This document shows, piece after piece, positions 20,001 to 28,573 of a DNA stretch of 64,000 nucleotides. Below the pieces are notes generated by a model, which did not search any database, was not told the origin of the DNA, and saw only the letters and a list, made by a program, of their open reading frames with translations. The position numbers were made by a program, and so were the translations under genes. Origin of the DNA: Pseudomonas sp. CC120222-01a. Its GTDB lineage: Bacteria > Pseudomonadota > Gammaproteobacteria > Pseudomonadales > Pseudomonadaceae. The stretch is taken from the NCBI RefSeq assembly GCF_003097235.1, contig NZ_QEQQ01000002.1:62001-126000 (forward strand), given 5' to 3'. Every line of letters begins with the position of its first letter. The first letter of the stretch is position 1.

Positions 20001-20090
20001 ACCCTGCTGACGCTGCTGTTCCTGCCGGCGCTGTACGTGGCCTGGTACAAGATCCGCGAGCCTGAAAACAGCACCAAAGCCCAACACTGA
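17025..20090 (+). CDS. RND family efflux pump, TriC-like inner-membrane transporter
   Basis: 1021-residue hydrophobe/amphiphile efflux pump with duplicated halves, each a transmembrane block plus large periplasmic loop. The first helix is near residues 15-33. The TM4 proton-relay pair is visible in LGLLVDDAMITVEVMVTRLE (around residue 405). Repeated features include the GGTVEESAKAQGPI porter segment and the C-terminal LAGIIIRNSVILVTQIDEFE helix. Length is typical of HAE pumps. The two coupled adaptors upstream make this a TriABC-type system; the exported compound is unknown from sequence. Confidence 0.88.
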   Translation: MKGSFNLSEWALKHQSFVWYLMFVGLLMGIFSYFNLGREEDPSFTIKTMVIQTRWPGATQDETLYQVTDRIEKKLEELDSLDYTKSYTRPGESTVYVYLRDTTKAKDIPQIWYQVRKKIQDIRGQFPQGIQGPGFNDEFGDVFGSIYAFTADGLTLRQLRDYVEQARAEVRDVPNIGKIELVGTQDEVLYLNFSTRKLAALGIDQRQVMQALQQQNAVTPAGVIEAGPERISVRTTGQFASEKDLQTVNLKINDRFFRLADIADIQRGYVDPPSPMFRYNGQTAIGLAIGMKAGGNMQVFGAALKKRMDRVIEDLPVGVGVHTVSDQAVVVKQAVGGFTSALFEAVVIVLAVSFVSLGMRAGLVVACSIPLVLAMVFVFMEYSGITMQRISLGALIIALGLLVDDAMITVEVMVTRLEMGESKEQAATFAYTSTAFPMLTGTLVTVAGFVPIGLNASSAGEYTYTLFAVIAVALMVSWVVAVFFAPVLGVHILSSSKLKAHEAEPGRVGRAFEHGLLWCMRNRWLTIIGTILLFALAIFCERFVQNQFFPSSDRPEILVDLNLPQNASIEETRKVVDRFEARIKDDPDLVSWSTYIGQGAIRFYLPLDQQLQNPYYAQLVIVSKGFEERKGMMERLQKILHEDFVGIGVNVQSLEMGPPVGRPIQYRVSGANIDEVRKHAIDLATLLDQNEHIGEMIYDWNEPGKVLRVEIAQDKARQLGLSSEDVANVMNSIVSGVNITQVNDNIYLVNVVARAEDSERGSPDTLQNLQILTPSGTSIPLLSFATVRYELEQPLVWRRDRKPTITIKASVNGDIQPTDLVAQLKPKIDEFASKLPVGFEVATGGTVEESAKAQGPIRKVIPLMLFLMATFLMIQLHSVQKLFLVVSVAPLGLIGVVLALVPTGTPMGFVAILGILALAGIIIRNSVILVTQIDEFEAQGLSPWDAVVEATNHRRRPILLTAAAASLGMIPIAREVFWGPMAYAMIGGIIVATLLTLLFLPALYVAWYKIREPENSTKAQH

Positions 20091-20093
20091 ACC

Positions 20094-20167
20094 CTGTGGG
20101 AGCGGGCGTGCCCGCGAATGCGATGGTGGATTCACTACCGTATTCGCGGGCACGCCCGCTCCCACAG
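20094..20167. repeat. REP palindrome (GGGCGTGCCCGCGAA family) after the RND operon
   Basis: CTGTGGGAGCGGGCGTGCCC at the left and its inverted copy ending GCTCCCACAG at the right, with a 25-bp loop. It begins 4 bp after the pump stop codon and may end the transcript. Confidence 0.85.
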
Positions 20168-20201
20168 AGGCATTTGTCGCCCGCAAGATCATCAATTTAT
20201 T

Positions 20202-20251
20202 TTGGTTATATAAACATTCTTAAATAGTATTTTTAAGAATAACTCCGCCTC
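20202..20251 (+). promoter_or_regulatory. AT-rich promoter element upstream of oscA-sbp (sulfur regulon type)
   Basis: TTGGTTATATAAAC...TTTTTAAGAATAACTCCGCC: an element also found upstream of the hydrolase gene at 26921 and, less exactly, upstream of the MetQ-like gene. It probably contains the activator site and -35/-10 region of a sulfate-starvation promoter (CysB would be the expected regulator). Confidence 0.5.
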
Positions 20252-20328
20252 ACTACTATTGCCCTCAAGCCAGGCAATAAACCCCCTTCAAATCCCTGCC
20301 CGGCACCCTCACTCCAAGGAGAACGAGC

Positions 20329-20511
20329 ATGAGTGCATCGCTGCGTAGCATCGACGGTCAGGACGAAGCCACCATTCTGCGTGAGATCCAGAGCGCCTTG
20401 CGCGACCTGCGTTTCGGTGCGGTGGAAATCACCGTGCACAACGCCCAGGTCGTGCAGATCGAACGCAAGGAGAAGTTCCGCCTGCAACAGCCTGGCAACA
20501 AGGCCAGCTGA
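20329..20511 (+). CDS. oscA: Small OscA-like protein (YezD/DUF2292 family)
   Basis: 60-residue cytoplasmic protein with [20 protein letters not shown] at its start and a [20 protein letters not shown] core, the YezD/DUF2292 fold. OscA was described in Pseudomonas corrugata as needed for organosulfur use during chromate-induced sulfur starvation, and it lies directly upstream of sbp there, as here. GGAG (20317-20320) precedes the ATG. Only 50 bp separate it from sbp, so they are probably co-transcribed. Molecular function is unknown. Confidence 0.8.
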   Translation: MSASLRSIDGQDEATILREIQSALRDLRFGAVEITVHNAQVVQIERKEKFRLQQPGNKAS

Positions 20512-20561
20512 TTCGCGCCACAACATCCAAAACTAGAAAAATGCCAATCGGGAGCTTCACC

Positions 20562-21569
20562 ATGTCCATCCGCCGTTATGCGCTCGCCGCTCTGGCCAGT
20601 GCTGTTTTTGCCGGTTCCGCCATCGCCAAGGACTACGAACTGCTGAACGTGTCCTACGACCCGACCCGTGAGCTGTACCAGCAGTACAACGCCGAGTTCA
20701 TCAAGCACTGGCAACAGGCCCATCCGGGCGACAAGGTGAAGATCCAGCAATCCCACGGTGGCTCGGGCAAGCAGGGCCGTGCGGTGATCGACGGCCTGCG
20801 CGCCGACGTGGTGACCCTGGCCCTGGCCGGTGACATCGACGAAATCGCCAAGCTCGGCAAGACTCTGCCGGACAATTGGCAGACCCGCCTGCCAGACGCC
20901 AGCACCCCGTACACCTCGACCATCGTGTTCCTGGTGCGCAAGGGCAACCCGAAAGGCATCAAGGACTGGGGCGACCTGATCAAGAAGGACGTCTCGGTTA
21001 TCACTCCCAACCCGAAAACCTCCGGTGGTGCCCGCTGGAACTTCCTCGCCGCCTGGGCCTACGGCCTGAAGACCGGCGGCAGTGAAGACAAGGCCAAGGC
21101 CTACGTGCAGGAGCTGTTCAAGCACGTGCCAGTGCTGGACACCGGCGCTCGCGGCTCGACCATCACCTTCGTCAACAACGGCCAGGGCGATGTGTTGCTG
21201 GCCTGGGAAAACGAAGCCTTCCTGGCGCTGAAGGAAGACGGTGGCGCCGACAAGTTCGACATCGTCGTACCGTCGCTGTCGATCCTCGCCGAGCCGCCCG
21301 TGGCAGTGGTCGACAAGAACGCCGAGAAGAAGGGCAATACCGAGATTGCCACCGAATACCTCAAGCACCTGTACAGCCCGGCCGGGCAGAAGATCGCCGC
21401 CGAGAACTTCTACCGCCCGCGTGACGAGAAAGTGGCTGCCGAATTTGGCAAGCAGTTCCCGAAACTGGACCTGGTGACCATCGACAAGGACTTCGGTGGC
21501 TGGAAGACTGCACAACCGAAGTTCTTCAATGATGGCGGTGTGTTCGACCAGATCTATCAGGCACAGTAA
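20562..21569 (+). CDS. sbp: Periplasmic sulfate/thiosulfate-binding protein
   Basis: 335-residue receptor of the sulfate ABC importer. The signal peptide [20 protein letters not shown] is followed by [21 protein letters not shown], the signature start of mature Sbp/CysP. Further family motifs include [20 protein letters not shown] (sulfate contacts) and [23 protein letters not shown] lies before the ATG at 20562; an earlier in-frame ATG at 20541 lacks a Shine-Dalgarno sequence and would hide the signal peptide. A REP pair lies between it and cysT, a common way to keep receptor mRNA more abundant than permease mRNA. Confidence 0.93.
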   Translation: MSIRRYALAALASAVFAGSAIAKDYELLNVSYDPTRELYQQYNAEFIKHWQQAHPGDKVKIQQSHGGSGKQGRAVIDGLRADVVTLALAGDIDEIAKLGKTLPDNWQTRLPDASTPYTSTIVFLVRKGNPKGIKDWGDLIKKDVSVITPNPKTSGGARWNFLAAWAYGLKTGGSEDKAKAYVQELFKHVPVLDTGARGSTITFVNNGQGDVLLAWENEAFLALKEDGGADKFDIVVPSLSILAEPPVAVVDKNAEKKGNTEIATEYLKHLYSPAGQKIAAENFYRPRDEKVAAEFGKQFPKLDLVTIDKDFGGWKTAQPKFFNDGGVFDQIYQAQ

Positions 21570-21584
21570 GGGCCAAGGAAAAGC

Positions 21585-21708
21585 GGGGGCTGCTGCGCAG
21601 CCCTTTCGCGACGCAAGGCCGCTCCCACAAAGAGCCGCGATACCCTCTGGGAACCGCGATCTCCTGTGGGAGCGGCCTTGCGTCGCGAAAGGGCCGCAAA
21701 GCGGCCCC
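21585..21708. repeat. REP pair between sbp and cysT
   Basis: Inverted REP units: GGGGGCTGCTGCGCAG...GCCGCTCCCACA and TGTGGGAGCGGCC...GCGGCCCC. Located inside a probable operon, so it may stabilise the sbp transcript 3' end. Confidence 0.85.
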
Positions 21709-21774
21709 AGGATTCAAAAGCCTGCACCGTCCCCGGATCATTAGCGGGCCAGGTGCGTTCAACCAGGGATATTT

Positions 21775-22593
21775 ATGTCACGTCGCATTTCCCCCGTCAT
21801 ACCCGGCTTCGGGCTGACGCTGGGCTACACCTTGGTGTACCTCAGCCTGATCGTGCTGATACCGCTGGCGGCCATGTTCATCCATGCCTCGCAGCTCACC
21901 TTCGAGCAGTTCTGGAACGTCATCAGCGCGCCGCGGGTGATCGCCGCGCTCAAGCTGAGTTTCGGCACCGCCCTGTTCGCCGCCATCATCAACGGTGTGA
22001 TCGGTACCCTGCTGGCCTGGGTGCTGGTGCGCTACACCTTCCCCGGGCGCAAGGTCATCGACGCGATGATCGACCTGCCGTTCGCCTTGCCCACCGCCGT
22101 TGCCGGTATTGCCCTGACCGCCCTGTACGCGCCTGCGGGCTGGGTTGGCCAGTTCGCCACCGACCTCGGTTTCAAGATCGCCTATACGCCGCTGGGCATC
22201 ACCCTGGCGCTGACCTTCGTCACCCTGCCGTTCGTGGTGCGCACGGTGCAACCGGTGCTGGCGGATATCCCGCGTGAAGTCGAAGAGGCCGCTGCCTGCC
22301 TGGGCGCGAAACCGTTGCAGGTGTTCCGCCATATCCTCGCGCCAGCGCTGCTGCCTGCCTGGCTCACCGGTTTCGCCCTGGCCTTCGCCCGTGGCGTTGG
22401 CGAGTACGGTTCGGTGATCTTCATCGCCGGCAACATGCCGATGAAGACCGAGATCCTGCCGTTGCTGATCATGGTCAAGCTCGACCAGTACGACTACACC
22501 GGCGCCACTGCCATCGGCGTGTTGATGCTGGTGGTTTCCTTCATCCTGCTGCTGCTGATCAACCTGCTGCAGCGCCGCATCGAAACCCCTTGA
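21775..22593 (+). CDS. cysT: Sulfate/thiosulfate ABC transporter permease CysT
   Basis: Inner-membrane channel subunit (272 residues) of the sulfate importer, with about six helices. The first is at residues 12-36 ([20 protein letters not shown]). The EAA loop is [20 protein letters not shown], followed by the conserved [20 protein letters not shown]. The ATG follows GGGATATTT. It is 10 bp before cysW, and the pair forms the heterodimeric pore energised by CysA. Also called CysU. Confidence 0.93.
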   Translation: MSRRISPVIPGFGLTLGYTLVYLSLIVLIPLAAMFIHASQLTFEQFWNVISAPRVIAALKLSFGTALFAAIINGVIGTLLAWVLVRYTFPGRKVIDAMIDLPFALPTAVAGIALTALYAPAGWVGQFATDLGFKIAYTPLGITLALTFVTLPFVVRTVQPVLADIPREVEEAAACLGAKPLQVFRHILAPALLPAWLTGFALAFARGVGEYGSVIFIAGNMPMKTEILPLLIMVKLDQYDYTGATAIGVLMLVVSFILLLLINLLQRRIETP

Positions 22594-22603
22594 AGGAGGC
22601 CGC

Positions 22604-23476
22604 ATGTCCAGTTCAACCCTGAGTGCAAGCGCCGCCGCCAACGCCGCCCGGCGTGGCAGCGCCACCTCGCGGCGCGTCCTGATCGGCCTTGGCTGGCTGG
22701 TGTTTGCGCTGTTCCTGCTGCTGCCACTGGTGATCGTGGTGTCGCAGGCGCTGAAGAACGGTTTCGGCACCTTCTTCGAAGCGATCTTCGAGCCGGATGC
22801 CCTGTCGGCGCTCAAGCTCACCTTGCTTGCCGTGGTCATCTCGGTGCCGCTGAACCTGGTGTTCGGTGTCAGCGCCGCCTGGTGCGTGAGCAAGTACAGC
22901 TTCCGCGGCAAGAGCATCCTGGTGACCCTGATCGACCTGCCGTTCTCGGTGTCGCCGGTAATTGCCGGCCTGGTCTACGTGCTGATGTTCGGCGCGCAAG
23001 GCCTGTTCGGCCCATGGCTGCAGGACCACGACATTCAGATCGTGTTCGCCCTGCCGGGCATCGTTCTGGCGACCATTTTCGTCACCGTGCCGTTCGTGGC
23101 CCGTGAGCTGATCCCGCTGATGCAGGAACAGGGCACGCAGGAGGAGGAGGCCGCGCGCCTGCTCGGTGCCAACGGCTGGCAGATGTTCTGGCACGTGACC
23201 CTGCCGAACATCAAGTGGGGCCTGATCTACGGCGTGGTGCTGTGCACCGCGCGGGCCATGGGCGAGTTTGGCGCGGTGTCGGTGGTGTCGGGCCATATCC
23301 GTGGCGTGACCAACACCTTGCCGCTGCATGTGGAGATCCTCTACAACGAGTACAACCACGTCGCGGCCTTCAGCGTGGCCAGCCTGTTGCTGATCCTGGC
23401 GCTCTTCATCCTGCTGCTCAAGCAGTGGAGCGAGAACCGTATTAACCGCCTGCGCCACAGCGCCGCGGAGGAATGA
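22604..23476 (+). CDS. cysW: Sulfate/thiosulfate ABC transporter permease CysW
   Basis: Second pore subunit (290 residues). A basic, Ala/Ser-rich N-terminal tail precedes the first helix (about 27-48). The EAA loop [20 protein letters not shown] and the conserved [19 protein letters not shown] identify CysW. GGAGG precedes the ATG, and cysA starts 3 bp after its stop, so cysT-cysW-cysA is one operon. Confidence 0.93.
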   Translation: MSSSTLSASAAANAARRGSATSRRVLIGLGWLVFALFLLLPLVIVVSQALKNGFGTFFEAIFEPDALSALKLTLLAVVISVPLNLVFGVSAAWCVSKYSFRGKSILVTLIDLPFSVSPVIAGLVYVLMFGAQGLFGPWLQDHDIQIVFALPGIVLATIFVTVPFVARELIPLMQEQGTQEEEAARLLGANGWQMFWHVTLPNIKWGLIYGVVLCTARAMGEFGAVSVVSGHIRGVTNTLPLHVEILYNEYNHVAAFSVASLLLILALFILLLKQWSENRINRLRHSAAEE

Positions 23477-23479
23477 TTC

Positions 23480-24469
23480 ATGTCGATCGAAGTTCGTAAC
23501 GTCAGCAAGCGCTTCAACAGCTTCCAGGCCCTGAACGCCATCAACCTGGACATCAACAGCGGCGAGCTGGTGGCCCTGCTGGGCCCGTCCGGCTGCGGCA
23601 AGACCACCCTGCTGCGCATCATCGCCGGCCTGGAGACCCCGGACCAGGGCAACATCGTGTTCCATGGCGAGGACGTGTCCGGCCATGACGTGCGTGATCG
23701 CAACGTCGGTTTCGTGTTCCAGCACTACGCGCTGTTCCGCCACATGAGCGTGTTCGACAACGTCGCCTTCGGCCTGCGCATGAAGCCCAAGGGCGAGCGC
23801 CCGAGTGAAAGCAAGATCGCCGAGAAGGTCCACGAACTGCTGAACATGGTGCAGCTGGACTGGCTGTCCGACCGCTACCCCGAGCAGCTGTCCGGCGGCC
23901 AGCGCCAGCGAATCGCCCTGGCCCGTGCCCTGGCGGTGGAGCCCAAGGTGCTGCTGCTGGACGAGCCGTTCGGTGCGCTCGACGCCAAGGTGCGCAAGGA
24001 GCTGCGCCGCTGGCTGGCGCGGCTGCACGAGGACATCAACCTGACTTCGGTGTTCGTCACCCATGACCAGGAAGAAGCCATGGAAGTGGCCGACCGTATC
24101 GTGGTGATGAACAAGGGCGTGATCGAGCAGATCGGCTCGCCGGGCGAGGTGTACGAGAAGCCGGCCAACGATTTCGTCTACCACTTCCTTGGTGATTCCA
24201 ACCGCCTGGCCTTGAGCGAGGGGCACCATGTGCTGTTCCGTCCGCACGAGGTATCGCTGTCGCGGCATGAGACCGAGGGCCACCATGCGGCCGAGGTGCG
24301 TGATATCCGGCCTTTGGGCGCCACTACGCGGGTGACCTTGAAGGTGGAAGGGCAGAGTGAGCTGATCGAGGCCGAAGTGGTCAAGGATCATGACAGCCTG
24401 ACTGGGCTGGCGCGTGGGGAGACGCTGTTCTTCCGGCCGAAGGTCTGGCAGAAGGTGGCGGATATCTAA
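23480..24469 (+). CDS. cysA: Sulfate/thiosulfate ABC transporter ATPase CysA
   Basis: 329-residue ATPase of the sulfate importer beginning [20 protein letters not shown]. Contains Walker [11 protein letters not shown]-loop [11 protein letters not shown], signature [15 protein letters not shown], Walker [13 protein letters not shown] and H-loop [11 protein letters not shown], with a short TOBE-like C-terminal domain (about 235-329). GGAGGAATGATTC precedes the ATG. A strong terminator follows within 20 bp, ending the sulfate transport operon. Confidence 0.94.
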   Translation: MSIEVRNVSKRFNSFQALNAINLDINSGELVALLGPSGCGKTTLLRIIAGLETPDQGNIVFHGEDVSGHDVRDRNVGFVFQHYALFRHMSVFDNVAFGLRMKPKGERPSESKIAEKVHELLNMVQLDWLSDRYPEQLSGGQRQRIALARALAVEPKVLLLDEPFGALDAKVRKELRRWLARLHEDINLTSVFVTHDQEEAMEVADRIVVMNKGVIEQIGSPGEVYEKPANDFVYHFLGDSNRLALSEGHHVLFRPHEVSLSRHETEGHHAAEVRDIRPLGATTRVTLKVEGQSELIEAEVVKDHDSLTGLARGETLFFRPKVWQKVADI

Positions 24470-24486
24470 GCCGCTATGAGTGATGA

Positions 24487-24514
24487 GAACCCGGGCCTGG
24501 TCCCGGGTTTTTTA
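24487..24514 (+). terminator. Rho-independent terminator after cysA
   Basis: AACCCGGG / TCCCGGGTT stem with CCTGG loop followed by TTTTTTATT, 18 bp after the cysA stop codon. Confidence 0.9.
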
Positions 24515-24800
24515 TTGCCTCAAGCTTGACGCGGTTCCTGTAGGAGCGGGTTTACCCGCGATCGAGGGCGCAGCCCTCGCGGCAATCTGATGCCTTGCAC
24601 GAATATTTCATATGCCCACAAAGCATCGCCCGATCGCCGCAAACCCACACCCCGCGAAACCCGCGGCCTAGAGCCAACCCGGCAAAATTAATATTCCAAA
24701 AAGCTCTAACTTTAATTTTAAACATTACTTTCAGAGATAAGTCCCTGCCCCCGATGATTCAGCCACACACCTGAATCAAGAACCCCCAGGAGTTTGATCA
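24515..24800. promoter_or_regulatory. Gap before tonB: REP-like element and AT-rich promoter
   Basis: No gene. A REP-like unit lies at 24538-24584 (CTGTAGGAGCGGGTTTACCC...). The stretch 24683-24740 is strongly AT-rich and ends AGATAAGTCCCTGCC, resembling the ATAACTCCGCC end of the promoter before oscA. AGGAG at about 24789 serves tonB. Confidence 0.5.
24538..24584. repeat. Single REP-like element
   Basis: CTGTAGGAGCGGGTTTACCC followed by GCGATCGAGGGCGCAGCCCTCGC; a solitary unit of the GGAGCGGGTTTACCCGCG type, without an inverted partner of equal length. Confidence 0.65.
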
Positions 24801-25589
24801 ATGGGTAATGTCCAGTCGGCCGTCAGGGCCTACGACCAGCCATGGCGCCCGAGCCCGGGTGACCTGGTCGAGCTTGGACGGACGCTTCGCCTGCCACTGG
24901 GCCAGCTGCGCCTGCAACGCACCCCGGTCAGCGGCCTCAAGCGCCGTGACAAGCTGGCGCTGGGCCTGCTGGTGCTGGCCCTGCACGGCGCCGCCGCCTA
25001 CTGGGTCAGCCAGGCGCCCACGCCCGCGCTGCCCGTGGTGCCGCCACAGATTCCACCCATGACCATCGAGTTTGCCGCGCCCGCGCCGCCGGTGGTGCAA
25101 CCGCCACCCCCCGCGCCCGCACCGCCGGTGGTCGAGCCGCCGCCCCCGGTGATCGACGAGCTGGCCGCCAAACCCAAGCCAAAGCCTAAACCCGTGCCCA
25201 AGCCGGTCGCCAAGCAACCGCCGAAGCCACAGCCCAAGCCGGTCGAGGCGCCGCCGCCTGCTCCGGTTGCGGCCCCGGCGCCGCCTGCGCCACCTGCACC
25301 GGCCCCGGTCACGCCGCCATCGGCCAATGCCGCGTACCTGAAGAACCCGGCACCGGAGTACCCGCAGATGGCCCTGCGCCGTGGCTGGGAAGGCACTGTG
25401 CTGCTGCGCGTCGAGGTGCTGCCCAGCGGCAAGCCGGGGCAGATCCAGATCCAGCAAAGCAGCGGCCGCGATGCCCTCGATGCCGCCGCACTGGCCGCGG
25501 TCAAGCGCTGGAGCTTCGTCCCCGCCAAGCAGGGTGATGTGGCCCAGGCCGGCTGGGTCAGCGTGCCGATCGATTTCAAGCTTCGCTAA
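24801..25589 (+). CDS. TonB-type energy transducer
   Basis: 262-residue TonB protein. Unusually for TonB, about 50 cytoplasmic residues precede the single transmembrane helix (about 51-69, KLALGLLVLALHGAAAYWVS). A long Pro/Lys/Ala-rich periplasmic spacer follows (about 71-175, repeated PKPKP and PPAP), then the C-terminal TonB domain (about 178-262) with YLKNPAPEYPQMALRRGWEG and the GRDALDAAALAAVKRW segment. AGGAG precedes the ATG. exbB and exbD follow at once, so the three form a complete proton-motive-force transduction set. Position between sulfate uptake and sulfur-type genes suggests it serves outer-membrane sulfur-ester receptors, an inference. Confidence 0.9.
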   Translation: MGNVQSAVRAYDQPWRPSPGDLVELGRTLRLPLGQLRLQRTPVSGLKRRDKLALGLLVLALHGAAAYWVSQAPTPALPVVPPQIPPMTIEFAAPAPPVVQPPPPAPAPPVVEPPPPVIDELAAKPKPKPKPVPKPVAKQPPKPQPKPVEAPPPAPVAAPAPPAPPAPAPVTPPSANAAYLKNPAPEYPQMALRRGWEGTVLLRVEVLPSGKPGQIQIQQSSGRDALDAAALAAVKRWSFVPAKQGDVAQAGWVSVPIDFKLR

Positions 25590-25618
25590 CTTTTCGCAGA
25601 ACACAGGAAGACATCATC

Positions 25619-26338
25619 ATGAGCCTGCTGGCATCCCCCCTCGAATCCGTTGAAAGCGCAGTCATCTGGCTGCTGGTCGGTTTTTCCGTCGTCACCTGGG
25701 GCCTGGCCCTGGTCAAGGTCGCCCAGTTCGTGCGGCTGAAGAATCAGGACAAGCGCTTCCATCAGCAATTCTGGGCCGCATCGAGCCTCGACTCGGCGGC
25801 GGAACTTAGCCACGAGCTGCCTGGCCCGGCCGCCCGCGTCGCCCAGTCCGGTTACGCCGCGATTGCGGTCGGCGACACCCACGGCAATGACCTGAGCCAC
25901 GCCATCAACCACCAGGACCGCCTCGAGCGCGCCCTGCGCCAGCAGATCGTGCGTGAACGCCGCTCGCTGGAAACCGGCCTGGCGGTGGTCGCCAGTATCG
26001 GCAGCACCTCGCCCTTCATCGGCCTGTTCGGCACCGTGTGGGGCATCATGGAAGCGCTCAAGGGCATCAGCGCGGCCGGTTCCGCCAGCCTGGAAACCGT
26101 GGCCGGGCCGATCGGTGCGGCGCTGGTCGCCACCGGTGTGGGCATCGCGGTCGCAGTGCCGGCGGTGCTGGTCTACAACTACTTCCTGCGCCGCCTCAAA
26201 CTGACCGCGGCCGACCTCGATGACTTCGCCCACGACTTCTACAGCCTGGCGCAGAAGAGTGCCTTCCGCGTGCTGGTGCACCCGGCCGTGCACAAGGCCC
26301 AGGGTGGCTTCACCCAGCCGGTGAAGGAGGCGTCCTGA
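25619..26338 (+). CDS. exbB: ExbB-type proton channel protein (MotA/TolQ/ExbB family)
   Basis: 239-residue inner-membrane protein with three predicted helices: near residues 14-35, about 120-145 (LAVVASIGSTSPFIGLFGTV) and about 160-190. The conserved GLFGTVWGIMEALKGIS motif and the TGVGIAVAVPAVLVYNYF helix place it in the ExbB/TolQ family, which forms the pentameric pore around ExbD. It lies 29 bp after tonB and 1 bp before exbD. Confidence 0.92.
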   Translation: MSLLASPLESVESAVIWLLVGFSVVTWGLALVKVAQFVRLKNQDKRFHQQFWAASSLDSAAELSHELPGPAARVAQSGYAAIAVGDTHGNDLSHAINHQDRLERALRQQIVRERRSLETGLAVVASIGSTSPFIGLFGTVWGIMEALKGISAAGSASLETVAGPIGAALVATGVGIAVAVPAVLVYNYFLRRLKLTAADLDDFAHDFYSLAQKSAFRVLVHPAVHKAQGGFTQPVKEAS

Positions 26339-26339
26339 C

Positions 26340-26741
<402 letters not shown>

Positions 26742-26766
26742 TCTTCATCCTCTTCAGGCAAGTGCT

Positions 26767-26809
26767 TAGGGGCCACATCTCTTGGCAGGGGTTGGCCCTT
26801 TCTTTTGCC
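26767..26809 (+). terminator. Possible weak terminator after exbD
   Basis: AGGGGCCA and TGGCCCTT can pair (8 bp with one G-U) around a 17-nt loop and are followed by TCTTTTG. Weak compared with the cysA terminator. Confidence 0.35.
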
Positions 26810-26827
26810 TGTCATCTTTGAGTTTTT

Positions 26828-26876
26828 TTGGTTATTAATAAATAGCTTCTTATTCCTTTACGAATATAACTGCCTC
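26828..26876 (+). promoter_or_regulatory. AT-rich promoter element upstream of the small hydrolase gene
   Basis: TTGGTTATTAATAAATAG...CCTTTACGAATATAACTGCC: the same start (TTGGTTAT) and end (GAATAACT/GAATATAACT then GCCTC) at almost the same spacing (49 against 50 bp) as the element before oscA at 20202-20251. Confidence 0.5.
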
Positions 26877-26920
26877 CCTATACTGGTCCCCAAGCACGCA
26901 AACTTACTGGAGGCGTCCCC

Positions 26921-27502
26921 ATGCGCAATGAGTCGATTCGTTACCTGATTGTGCCGGGCTGGCAAGGATCGCCAGACAACCATTGGCAGAGTCACTGGCA
27001 GCGCACGCTGCCCAATAGCGCCCGGGTCGAGCAGCATGACTGGCTCACCCCACTGCGCCACGACTGGGTGCAGGCGCTGGAGCAGGCGATTGCCGCCGAG
27101 CGCTCGCCGGTGATTCTGATCGCGCACAGCCTGGGCTGCGTCACCGTCGCGCACTGGGCCGCACAGGCCAGCCCGGCCCTGCTGCGCCGGGTGCGCGGCG
27201 CATTGCTGGTGGCGCCGGCGGATGTCGAGCGGCCCACCTGCGCGCCGGCCTTGCGCAACTTCGCGCCGATCCCGTTGCAGGCGCTGCCGTTCCCCAGCCA
27301 GGTGGTCAGCTCTGACAACGATCCGGCAGTCAGCGTGCCGCGTGCCTTGTACCTGGCCCAGGCCTGGGGTGCCGAGGCGGGCCTGCTAAGCAATGCCGGG
27401 CACATCAACGTGAAGTCCGGCCACGAGCGCTGGGAACAAGGCTTCGCCTACCTGTATCGCCTGCAAAGCCGGGTCGAGCAGCGCGCATTGCGCCGCGCCT
27501 GA
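26921..27502 (+). CDS. Small serine hydrolase, RBBP9/YdeN family
   Basis: 193-residue alpha/beta hydrolase of the RBBP9/YdeN (DUF452-like) type. The nucleophile elbow is HSLGC with Ser at about 70. The Asp of the triad is likely in SSDNDPAVSV and the His in NAGHINVKSGH. No signal peptide, so cytoplasmic. GGAGG precedes the ATG. The substrate is unknown. It is 65 bp upstream of the sigma54-activator-like gene and probably co-transcribed, with a promoter resembling that of the sulfate genes, suggesting a role in sulfur-limited growth. Confidence 0.82.
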   Translation: MRNESIRYLIVPGWQGSPDNHWQSHWQRTLPNSARVEQHDWLTPLRHDWVQALEQAIAAERSPVILIAHSLGCVTVAHWAAQASPALLRRVRGALLVAPADVERPTCAPALRNFAPIPLQALPFPSQVVSSDNDPAVSVPRALYLAQAWGAEAGLLSNAGHINVKSGHERWEQGFAYLYRLQSRVEQRALRRA

Positions 27503-27567
27503 TCGGCCCCGACCGTTCACCATTTGCCTGACGCCCGGCCACCGATGGCCAGGGGCGGGAGTTCGTC

Positions 27568-28398
27568 ATGACTTTTCAAAGCCCGTTCGGCCAGCCGCTG
27601 CTGACCTTCCCTGAACTGGACAAGAGCCCCCTGAGCATCCGTGCCAAGGCGCTGGTGTTCATCGATCCGCGCTCGCAGCAGTTGCGCCAGGCCCTGGAGC
27701 AGCTGGCCCCACAACCGTTACCGGTGCTGATCCGCGGCGAGACCGGCACCGGCAAGGAGCTGCTGGCCCGGCAGATTCACCGGGCCAGTGATCGTCCCGG
27801 GCTGTTCGTCTCGGTCAACTGCGCGGCCATCAGCCCGACCTATGCCGATGCCGAGTTGTTCGGCTACAGCGCCGGCAGCCAGGGTGGTACGGCCAGCAGC
27901 CGCGCCGGCTGGTTCGGTTCGGCCAATGGCGGCACCTTGTATCTGGACGAGATCGCCGACTTGCCCTTGGCGATCCAGGGCAAGCTGCTGGCGGCACTGG
28001 AGAACCGCGAGGTCACTCGTGTCGGCGCGCAGCAACCACAGCCGGTGGACGTGCGCCTGGTGGCTGCGACCAGCATCGACCTGGCGCGGGTGGTGAAGGC
28101 GGGGCGCTTTAATGAGCGCCTGTACCAGTACCTGCGCGAGGGCGCGCTGGAGCTGCCGCCGCTGCGCGAGCGCCCGGGCGATATCCTGCCATTGGCCGAG
28201 TATTTCGTGGGTATCTACAGCGTTCGCCTGCAGCGCCCGCTGGCGCTGATCAGCGAGGCCGCGCAGCAGGTGCTGGAAGCGCATGCCTGGCCGGGCAACA
28301 CCCGCGAACTGGAGAACGTGATCCACTTCGCGCTGTTGGTGAACGACGGGGATGAGCTGCTGCCGGAGGACCTCGACCTGCTCAACCCCGCAGGCTAG
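27568..28398 (+). CDS. Sigma54-activator-like AAA+ protein lacking GAFTGA loop and DNA-binding domain
   Basis: 276-residue protein that is almost only an AAA+ bEBP domain. Walker A GETGTGKE is at 57-64, Walker B GGTLYLDE at 121-128, arginine-rich LPPLRERPGDI at 197-207 and sensor II WPGNTREL at 241-248. The segment that normally reads GAFTGA (sigma54 contact) is GYSAGSQGGTAS at 99-110, and the protein stops at LDLLNPAG with no Fis-type helix-turn-helix. There is also no receiver or GAF domain. Related to sulfur-linked SfnR-type regulators by context only. It may be a regulator of another activator or an ATPase that no longer acts on sigma54. GGGAG precedes the ATG. Confidence 0.8.
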   Translation: MTFQSPFGQPLLTFPELDKSPLSIRAKALVFIDPRSQQLRQALEQLAPQPLPVLIRGETGTGKELLARQIHRASDRPGLFVSVNCAAISPTYADAELFGYSAGSQGGTASSRAGWFGSANGGTLYLDEIADLPLAIQGKLLAALENREVTRVGAQQPQPVDVRLVAATSIDLARVVKAGRFNERLYQYLREGALELPPLRERPGDILPLAEYFVGIYSVRLQRPLALISEAAQQVLEAHAWPGNTRELENVIHFALLVNDGDELLPEDLDLLNPAG

Positions 28399-28436
28399 AC
28401 GAGCTAATAAGCAAACTGGGTGGTGGCAGATTGTTT

Positions 28437-28500
28437 TTGGAATAAGCAGCTAATTAAAAGATATTGTTACGGAATAAAAAATCTCGGTATCGTCCGCCTC
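28437..28500 (+). promoter_or_regulatory. AT-rich promoter element upstream of the MetQ-like gene
   Basis: TTGGAATAAGC...TAATTAAAAG...TGTTACGGAATAAAAAAT then GTCCGCCTC. Shares TTGG, the central AT block, TTAC-GAATA and GCCTC with the elements before oscA and the hydrolase gene, but with about 15 bp extra before GCCTC. Confidence 0.4.
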
Positions 28501-28573
28501 ACGCCCGCCGGTGAAACGGTTGGGCACCCGAATTCGCCATCCCCGATGGCTCAGATCCAGAATAAGGAAAACC

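Noticed and set aside
22613..24391. 592-codon minus-strand open frame opposite cysW-cysA
   Set aside because: His/Gln/Asp-rich translation characteristic of antisense reading of Pseudomonas genes; no motif or ribosome binding site.
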